Assembly (NCBI RefSeq): GCF_033807575.1
Contig: NC_084705.1
Location: 14,316,019-14,380,018, forward strand
Source: Cydia pomonella
Taxonomy: Eukaryota; Arthropoda; Insecta; Lepidoptera; Tortricidae
Length of the DNA stretch: 64,000 bases
Reading direction: 5' to 3'
Shown here: one piece after another, positions 56,803 through 64,000 of the stretch
Position numbering within the stretch: position 1 is the first letter of the stretch
Layout of the letters: the number at the start of each line of letters is the position of its first letter
The notes under the pieces: model-generated
Told to the model about the DNA's origin: nothing
The model's input: the letters and a program-made list of their open reading frames with translations, nothing else
The model's database searches: none
Program-made: the position numbers and the translations under genes

Positions 56803-57087
56803 ACTATTTTCATTTGCGCATAGAGCAAATCAGTACGTGAATGAGGTAAAGGAACGAGTATTTTCATAGAATTACAAAATAGTGGGAGGTAATACATACA
56901 TGTTCACTTAATAAGAAAAAAAAAACTGGCACCATGGCAACGGAACAATATGCCTGAATCATAAACTTGTGTATATTTATTGTTTAAACAAACAAATAAA
57001 TAACATCGCCTGCAGATCTATTTAGGCTGATCGCAATAGACAAGCCGCATTAAAATTTTGTCTCTGCGGAGACCGCAGCGCAGGCCT

Positions 57088-57219
57088 GAGGCGCCCGCGA
57101 GGGGCGCACATAGTCGCCTTGACATCTGACGTTGTCATTACAATGAAAATATTGAGGCGCCCGCGAGGGGCGCACATAGTCGCCTTGACATCTGACGTTG
57201 TCATTACAATGAAAATATT
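57088..57219. repeat. 66-bp exact tandem duplication, GC-rich
   Basis: The unit GAGGCGCCCGCGAGGGGCGC...CATTACAATGAAAATATT occurs twice in a row (57088-57153, 57154-57219) with no difference seen. It lies 270 bp upstream of the zinc-finger start of the LINE relic, so it may be part of that element's 5' UTR, where tandem monomers are common. Confidence 0.92.
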
Positions 57220-57490
57220 TATATTTTGCAATGCAATTTTTCTTGAAAATAATTTGTATGATTCATTTTAGAGTACGTGCAGTGACAGTGTTTTTATATA
57301 TATTCCTAGTCCAGAGTCTATTACGCTATCCTCAGACAAAGCTGTGCAAATATAACCAACGTTAAACATTTGGTGTGGTCGTGGGTGATAGTTTGTTTTA
57401 GTATAAGTCTCTCTTTTAAGGTATTTTATTTAGTTATACATGTAATTGTAATACGATTTACTGTTGACCTACTGTTACCTGTTATCCGCA

Positions 57491-59963
57491 ATGGACTGTT
57501 GTGTATGCAATAGAAGTTTCACAACAGCAACAGGCCTCCATATACACCAATCTCGCATCCATCACGCCCGCATATGACCTGTTTCCTCCATTTCGAGTCC
57601 CCGGAACAACAATTTGTCAACGCCACCATCAAACTCTACCATTCCACTTGAGACTCTTCTCGGGCAGCTTAAAGCATCAACTCCGTTAGTTAAACGCATA
57701 CCGCGTGGTGCTAGGTCCGTAGTGGCTGAAGCTATGACCACAGCTGTAGACAATTGTGTACGTAACAACAACTTAGATTCATGGCAAAACTTACTAACGT
57801 TTTCATTTAAAATTCTACACGTGTCCGATGGTGGTGATGACACTATTTCCCTAACAAGAAAAATTAAAAATAATATCTTAGAGCCCAGTTTGCCTACAGC
57901 GATAAGGTCATCTCGATCTCAAGGCAAAAAATATAATTTATTTAGCTGGCGGCTTCCTCGCACAACGTATCAGTATTGCGATACAACGAGGAAATGCCGC
58001 CAGCATCCTTGGTACAATGCCTCAAGGGCCTATTTTAGATATAAGCTAGTTATAGTAATCATCTGTATATATCCATTATGTATATTGTTATTGTCAATAA
58101 ATACAATTCCATTTATTTAGAAAGGTGGAAGAGAAGTTACACGACGGGGATCTTAAAGGACCCTGGCGACTTCTTTTCTCCAGTGACACTCTCGCGCTCG
58201 ATACACCGGAGACCGCGGCTGCGTTGCAAGCCAAACATCCCCCTGGCCCTATCACCCCCGCTTTTGTAGACCCTCCATCAGACGCTTCAGCCTGTCTGCG
58301 CGCGACAGAGGAAGTCGTAATGGCAGCCGTCGCATCCTTCCCAAGAGGATCGGCGTCGGGCTTGGACGGCATCTCTCCTCAGCATCTCCTCACCAGTCAT
58401 GGTACAGGTGTGGCTGGTGAACATCTCACCACGAGCATCACAAAACTGGTCAACCTTATGCTGCTGGGAGATGTTTGCCAAGACGTGACGCCGGTCATAT
58501 ATGGGGCCAATCTTATTGCCCTTACGAAAAAGGATGCGGGGGTACGCCCTATCGCTGTTGGCTCGACCCTTAGACGTTTGGCTGCAAAAGTCTGTGTTCG
58601 GCTAACGCGTTCTAAATTGCAAACACTTTTTGAACCCGTCCAGATCGGTTTTGGTACCCGCGGAGGCTGCGAGGCAGCAATTCATGCTGTACGAACCTTT
58701 GTTCACAGTGACATGTGCGAGGTGTTAAGAACGCATTCAATTCTGTGAATAGGAACACCCTGCTGAACGAAATAAAAATTCATGTCCCAGAAATCTACAA
58801 TTTTCTTCTCCAGTGTTACCATTCTCCCTCAAAATTAATTCACAAAAACAATCAGATTCTTTCGGCCGTAGGTTGTCAGCAGGGTGATCCTTTTGGGCCA
58901 GCGATATTTAGTTATTATTAATTCGATAATACATAATCTAAATTCAAAATTAAACGTATGGTATCTTGATGGTGGGACAATAGGCGGAGATTCACAAACT
59001 GTCTTGGTGGATTTAATCAAAATTAAAAATCAGTTTAAAGATATTGGACTAGAACTAAATTTTAATAAATCCGAGTTGTACATTTCAGAGAAGATGGACC
59101 CGCTCGCCGTGTCACAAACCATTCAAAACTTCAACAATATTGCATTGAACATCAAAATCCCTTCTAAAGACAGCCTGCACATATAAGGATCGCCTATCTT
59201 TGACGAGGCCATCCCACCTCTCCTCAATAAGTCAATTTCAAAATTCACAACTCATTCGGACCGCCTAGTCAAAATTAATAGTCACTGTGCCCTATTCATT
59301 TTAAAATTCTGCTTGCTAGTTCCAAAATTTACATATCTACTGCGCTGCTGTCCCATTTGGAAATTCCCGAATTTGACCAGCACAATAGACTCCATCCTAA
59401 AGTCACAAATTGAATCCGTTCTTAACGTTAATTTTAGCGAGCAGGCCTGGACTCAAGCTTGTCTACCAGTAAGGTTCGGTGGCTTGGGAACCCGTAATAT
59501 TTCTGGTGTCGCTTTGCCGGCTTTCCTGTCCTCCATCCACAGCACGTCTGATCTCGCAGGTAAAATCCTTAAAGCCCCAACGGCTATAAACTTCGAGATT
59601 GCGTGCTTGGATGGGGCCACGAATGCTTGGCTAGCTGGACCAAGTCCAAATTTTCCTCCCAGACCTAAAAAACAAAGGGCTTGGGACACGATAATCTCCG
59701 TTTCCACCCAAAATTCTCTTATAGCCACATCTTCAGGTAAGGACCTCGCGAGACTCTTGGCAGCATCAAAACCGGAATCAGGTCACTGGCTTCACGCCTA
59801 TCCCTCGCCCAACGCGGGTACTTTAATCGACCCTAGTACTCTGCGCATAGCTGTCGGTCTCCGTCTCGGAATTGAGGTATGCACAGACCACGCCTGTGCT
59901 TCTTGTGGGGCCCAAGTGGGCCCTTGTAACTTACATTTAATTTGTATATACATTATTTATTAA
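57491..59963 (+). pseudogene. LINE relic with N-terminal zinc finger, RT broken at both active-site motifs
   Basis: ATG at 57491 opens a C2H2 finger (CCVCNRSFTTATGLHIHQSR), then a TGA at 57575. The frame goes on through TLLGQLKASTPLVKRIPRGA to the nested insertion at 57946 and resumes at 58111 with VEEKLHDGDLKGPWRLL. RT blocks follow: GSASGLDGISPQHLL, LIALTKKDAGVRPIAVGSTL and PVQIGFGTRGGCEAAIHA. Near 58725 a small deletion shifts the frame and removes the residues before VKNAFNSVN, where the first catalytic Asp belongs. The block at 58877 reads QQGDPFGP, and the YLDD motif reads YLDG (58962-58973). ACLPVRFGGLGTRN and a zinc-cluster start (CASCGAQVG) follow. It then jumps to AT-rich DNA, so the C-terminal nuclease seen at 30198-30510 is missing. 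I infer an early-branching, R2/CRE/NeSL-like LINE; the group is not certain. Confidence 0.75.
57946..58110 (+). mobile_element. 3'-end copy of the same LINE family nested in the relic
   Basis: 165 bp that translate as FLAQRISIAIQRGNAASILG then TMPQGPILDIS and a stop at 58050. This is the C-terminus I recall for this family, followed by a short 3' UTR with AATAAA at 58096. ATTTATTTAG flanks it at 57936-57945 and 58111-58120. Removing insertion and one duplication joins two parts of the host relic in the same frame (LF then RKVEEKLH). Confidence 0.85.
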
Positions 59964-60293
59964 TAAATTGTTTTTTGTTCACTTATGATTATACTTATAT
60001 CATGTATAATAATGTTTTTAATAGAACTAAAGTGACAATAATAGAAGAAAGTTTCTTGTTCCAAAAGCAGGGCGAAATTACTGAGATTAATGTCTTTTGA
60101 AAAGTTTCAAAAACATCTCGAGAGATACGCTGAAGTTTTAAATTTTTCTGCAAGGTGCAATGAATCTAAAGAGAAGGCGTTATTAGAAACTTCTCGAAGT
60201 ACAATTATTTGAGTCGCTTTGTGCTTGAAAATATTATACCTTACAGATACTTATTTTACACATTTATTTCATGTTACACGGTGTATACAAATG
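59964..60293. other. Intergenic, no gene seen
   Basis: AT-rich spacer between the LINE relic and the next DNA element. Confidence 0.5.
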
Positions 60294-61034
60294 CACCGTG
60301 TTTTTTGATTTCCGTTAATTTCAAGGGTGCATTCCTGAGCTAAAATTAAGCAACTTTCCCAAAGACAACAGTATTCTAATTAACTCCATTTCGGAGATAA
60401 TCAATAATTTATTTTTATCTTATAAGGCCCTTACGAGCTTATACACTTGCCTTAGGGCTAGTTTACAAATTAATTAGTGTTCAGTACGCGATCATACATT
60501 TGCTACTAAACTTAAGTACTAAGTATCTCGGACGATTGATGTTCAAAATGACGTTGATATGTCACAGTATTCAATTGTTTGGTTGAATTAAATGTAATGT
60601 CCGTATTACAGTATTGACGACTGGTTTGGCCTAGTGGGTAGTGACCCTGCCTACGAAGCTGATGGTCCCGGGTTCAAATCCTGGTAAGGGCATGTACTCG
60701 TGTGATGAGCATGGATATTTGTTCCTGAGTCATGGGTGTTTTCTATGTATTTAAGTATTTATAAATATTTATATATTATATATATCGTTGTCTAAGTACC
60801 CTCAACACAAGCCTTATTGAGCTTACTGTGGGACTTAGTCAATTTGTGTAATAATGTTCTATAATATTTATTTATTTTATTTATTTATTATTACAACAAC
60901 GCTATAGTGCAATTACTTTTTATAGAAAAAAAAAGTAAAACAAAAATTGTTTTGAAATTAACTATAACATTTAGTTTCCTTAAACGTACTTACCCATACC
61001 CCGGAGTTAACGGAATTCAATAAAAACACGGTGT
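60294..61034. mobile_element. DNA element with ACCGTG...CACGGT ends, SINE inside
   Basis: CACCGTGTTTTTTGATTTCCGTTAA near the left is inverted near the right as GTTAACGGAATTCAATAAAAACACGGTG (about 26 bp, a few mismatches). AATTTCAAGGGTGCATTCCTGAGCTAAAATTAAG after the left end is typical of an abundant lepidopteran non-autonomous element. No transposase; the SINE accounts for some 275 bp of its length. Confidence 0.7.
60618..60893 (+). mobile_element. tRNA-derived SINE
   Basis: TGGCCTAGTGG (60627-60637) and GGTTCAAATCC (60671-60681) are RNA polymerase III A and B boxes at tRNA spacing. The body follows: GATGAGCATGGATATTTGTTCCTGAGTCATGGG, CTTATTGAGCTTACTGTGGGACTTAGTCAAT, and an A/T-rich tail. 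There is no acceptor-stem pairing and no terminator at tRNA length, so it is a SINE, not a tRNA gene. It would be copied by a LINE sharing its 3' end. Confidence 0.9.
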
Positions 61035-61933
61035 ATATAGTGAAAGCTTTGCAATCCCAACAAAATCATTTTCATGTAAAATGTTGCCAAGACGAAACCA
61101 TAAGGCTCGCTCCCTAATTTAAAGGGTGATTTACTATTAAAAATCCTGAAATACGTATCTGGGGACATCTTTTATACAAAGTATGCTGTCAAAAAGTCAC
61201 ACAGGAAGTCTTATTTTCTCAAGTTTAAGACTGCTAACAATAAAGTTTTCGACAAATTATTTATTAAAAAAAAACAATAATGTTTTCCTTCATTGCGTAC
61301 AAAACATGACCTTTCACGGGTTATTTGAAGAGATTTTATTAGTCACAAAATAACGTTCACGAACAGGAGATATGTCAATGTGATTCATTTAAAGCAGGTT
61401 ACAATCAAATTTTCTGCTTAAACCGATACCCGACTCGACGATGTAAAATTGTATTATTTTGTGTTGCAAATCGAGTTTTATGTTCAGCGAGAACGTGATC
61501 AAAATACACGAGCTGTTTTTGTTTTTATATTGACTAGTTTTTATTATTCTGAGAATCATTTATGACCCTTTGAGGCCTTAGAAATCGTTCATAAAAAACA
61601 CCAACCAAAAGTATATGTATGGAAATTATCACCTGACTCTTCGTTTGCGATACATTTTTCGGTTGTCGCTTGTCGTTGAATGATCCTCATTAAGGGTATG
61701 GCTCCATACCAAGGTGCCTAACTATAACTAATGTGACAATAGTCAAAATACTGAATCGACAATATAAATGTATGAAAATGTCCAACTGACTCTTTCGTTG
61801 TGGTCTGTAATTTGATACACCTTTGCCCGGATAGGCCAGGTCTCGTTATTATTAAGTCCTAGTGCAGCACAAAATATGTTAAATAAATATCTAAATAATA
61901 ACAATCCATGCTTGCCATAGCCATATATAAGCA
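61035..61933. other. Intergenic, no gene seen
   Basis: AT-rich. 61630-61700 and 61780-61860 carry a few repeat-like words (ATGAAAATGTCCAACTGACTC resembles GGAAATTATCACCTGACTC), perhaps a diverged duplication. Confidence 0.4.
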
Positions 61934-62743
61934 CTAGCTGTTGCCCGCGACTTCGTACGCGTGGATTTGTATGTTGACGGATAACTACCAACATACAAAT
62001 CCATGGCTATAAAACTATAAAGACATGAGCATAGAACATTATGCAGCAAAAAGTAGCAGTAGGGAAGGTTAATCAGTTGTTAATAATTATTATTAATTAT
62101 ACAATGCATGAGATTTGTCTGACACAACCTCCGAAGTTTCAAGCCCTCAAACAGTGAAAAAAAATGGTTCTCGATATAATCCCTCTCAATCCCTTAAGAT
62201 TTTCAAGTCCATTATTTCAGTCGAATGCAAACTTTAAACCCTTTTTTCACCAATTTAAGGGATTAATACAAACTTTCCATGAACGCCATTTTAACTCTCT
62301 TGGGGAATTAATTTATAAAAAAACGCTGAAATCACTTTCCTTGTTTCCTATTATTGTCTTTTTACGACATTTAAAGATCACTATTTACAAAATTTTTCGT
62401 TCCCAATGCAAACTTACAACCCTTTTTTCCCTAACTTAAGGCATGCATTCTCAAAAAAGGTGATATGTATCTGTTTTCGTCTATTTGAATAAGTATAGAG
62501 GTAGTGCCCGTTTACCAAGTTTTAAGTTCCTAGCTTAAAAGAAAACTCGTACCACATATAAACTTCTATCCCCTTTTTTTAACCTAGGGGTTGAATTATC
62601 AAGAACGTTAAAATAACTGTTTTTAATCTTACATTATGTTTTTACATTAAAGCATTTGTAATGGATTCAATCTTTCAACCCCTATTTAATCCTTTTAGGA
62701 GAATAATTTTTAAAAAAGGTGAAATAATTTTTGTTTTATTCTA

Positions 62744-63182
62744 GTCCAAAGAAGAGCAACAAAACTGGTTCCATCTCTTCGCAACCGACCATATGAGGAT
62801 AGGTTAAAGGAATTGGGCTTGACAACCCTAGAGCAGCGAAGGCAACGCGGTGACTTAATAGAAACATACAAAATACTTACAGGACACTACAACGTACCCG
62901 CATTGAGTGATATTTTCACTCGGAATATGTGTGACAGACTGAGAGAACATTCTCTGAAGCTGACACGGACGCAGAGTAGTAGCAACCCAAGACGACACTT
63001 CCTGTCTAACCGCGTAGTGAAAGTGTGGAACAGTTTGCCCGAATCCGTAATCAGTGCACCCTCAGTGAATTCTTTTAAAAATAGACTCGACAAACATTTT
63101 ATAAATGGACAAAACACAAGTGCAGGACATTGATGTGCACATATCAGCTATAAGCTGCCTGTGCATTCATAAATAATAATAA
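62744..63182 (+). pseudogene. CR1/L2-like LINE C-terminal fragment inserted in the array
   Basis: Open from 62744 to TGA at 63131: QRRATKLVPSLRNRPYEDRL, KELGLTTLEQRRQRGDLIET, YKILTGHYNV, then HSLKLTRTQSSSNPRRHFLS, RVVKVWNSLPESVISAPSVN, SFKNRLDKHF. This is the standard end of CR1/L2-type LINEs in animals. The DNA ends in an (AAT)n tail at 63169-63190, then the array resumes. 5' truncation to about 440 bp, no internal stop, so it is younger than the array unit it interrupts. Confidence 0.82.
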
Positions 63183-63408
63183 TAATAATATGCCCATATA
63201 CAAAGTTTTAAGTCCCGCACACAAAAAAATGTTTGACCTCCATACAAACTTTTAAACCCTTTTTCACTACCTTGAGGGATGAATATTCAAAAATGCTTAA
63301 AATTGTTTTCCTTTCTTTTAATGAAGTACCAATTTGCGAAGTTTCAAGTTCCTAGCTTAAGTTTAATTTTAAAGCTGATAATATAACTTTTCTTGCATTC
63401 ATATTCAT

Positions 63409-63900
63409 AATAATATGCCATGATACAACGATTCAAGTCCCGCACTCACAAAACTGTTTGATCTCCATACAAATTTTCAACCCCTTTTAACCCTTTTAGG
63501 GGATGAATTTTTTAAAACGCTGAAATTACTTTTCTTGTGTTGTAATAATATGCCTACGTACAAAAGGATCAAATCCCGCACTCAAAAAATATTTGATCTC
63601 CATACAATCTTACAACCCCATTTTTCACCGCTTAGGGGATTAATTTTCAATAACGCATTCTAATAATATGCCATGATACAACGATTCAAGTCCCGCACTC
63701 ACAAAAATGTTTGAACTCCATACAAATTTTCAACCCCTTTTAACCCTTTTAGTGGATGAATTTTTAAAAATGCTGAAATTACTTTTCTTGTGTTGTAATA
63801 ATATGCCTACGTACAAAGTCTCAAATCTCGCACTCAAAAAATATTTGATCTCCATACAATCTTACAACCCCCAATTTTGGTTTTTGGGTGTTTTTATTTT
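63409..63900 (+). repeat. Dimeric tandem units, period 253 bp
   Basis: AATAATATGCC starts units at 63409, 63544, 63662 and 63797. Spacing alternates 135, 118, 135, and units one apart are most alike (63409 with 63662: CCATGATACAACGATTCAAG; 63544 with 63797: CCTACGTACAAA). This makes a higher-order 253-bp repeat, two copies of which are present. Confidence 0.8.
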
Positions 63901-64000
63901 TTTCCCCTTTAAATAAAATACCCTTGTACAAAGTATCAAGTTCCTAGCTTAAAATAAAACTTGAACCCCATATAAACTTTCATCCCCTTTTCAACCCCCT

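Larger units (their letters stand above)
61934..64000 (+). repeat. CTAGCTGTT repeat family, long copy running off the window
   Basis: Begins CTAGCTGTTGCCCGCGACTT and GTGGATTTGTATGTTG, which folds with CCAACATACAAATCC. It continues with GAGCATAGAACATTATGCAGC and many units built on TTCAAGTCCCGCACTC, TTTGATCTCCATACAA, CAACCCCTTTTAACCC and TAGGGGATGAATTTTT. The reversed copy is at 42690-43890 and an interrupted one at 10156. No protein except the inserted LINE. The end is outside the window. Confidence 0.8.

Noticed and set aside
57562..57843. 93-codon minus-strand ORF
   Set aside because: Antisense shadow of the LINE relic's N-terminal region.
60618..60690. Possible tRNA gene with A and B boxes
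   Set aside because: No acceptor-stem or anticodon-stem pairing, no T-run terminator at tRNA length, and the sequence continues into a SINE body.
63184..63900. Regularly spaced repeats resembling a CRISPR array
   Set aside because: Units of 118-135 bp similar along their whole length with no unique spacers; eukaryotic context. These are tandem repeats.

Overview
The window looks like nuclear DNA of a moth or butterfly (Lepidoptera). It is AT-rich and has no operon-like gene packing. It is full of dispersed elements whose wording I recognise from lepidopteran genomes: LINE 3' ends with short tandem tails, a tRNA-derived SINE, foldback MITEs with TA, TTAA or 8-bp duplications, and a BEL/Pao LTR element. 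This assignment rests on remembered repeat and protein wording, not on a search. No conserved single-copy host gene is recognisable. The only candidate is a small two-exon ORF at 38983-39315.

Layout, left half. 1-150 is the C-terminal end of a hAT transposase cut by the window edge. 2226-5062 is a BEL/Pao retrotransposon with 249-bp LTRs that read as identical and a 5-bp duplication; it landed in an older minus-strand ORF and lacks reverse transcriptase and integrase. 6412-7253 is a dispersed repeat with a second copy at 55905-56802. 10156-14002 is a pile-up of a CTAGCTGTT repeat, a (CGTG)36 microsatellite, a LINE fragment with a MITE inside it, and a Tc1/mariner remnant. 14532-21570 holds four inverted-repeat elements in otherwise unremarkable DNA. 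25046-28748 is a LOA-type LINE, truncated at its 5' end, with a 9-bp duplication and one frameshift.

Layout, right half. 30033-30660 is the C-terminal end of a LINE with a restriction-like endonuclease signature. 30785-31581 is a repeat carrying a textbook hAT MITE; the empty site is visible in the second copy at 50405. 33121-37495 is a foldback composite with arms of about 770 bp enclosing a second LOA-type LINE. 37599-38567 is a non-autonomous piggyBac element. 40190-48700 holds LINE 3' ends, a poly(A) retroposon, MITEs and hairpins. 57491-59963 is a long relic of the same LINE family as 30033-30660; its own family's 3' end has been inserted into it with a 10-bp duplication. 60294-61034 is a DNA element with a SINE inside. 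61934-64000 is a long array-like repeat with a CR1/L2-like LINE inside.

How it works together: the elements do not form a pathway. The window is a stratigraphy of insertions, and several layers can be ordered because insertions interrupt one another and leave target-site duplications. The non-repetitive stretches between them (for example near 1180-1400, 9640-9940, 16185-16400, 22340-22480, 28880-29330, 49500-49640 and 54890-55220) contain homeodomain-type core sites and higher GC. They are candidates for regulatory DNA of a neighbouring gene, which only cross-species alignment could settle.
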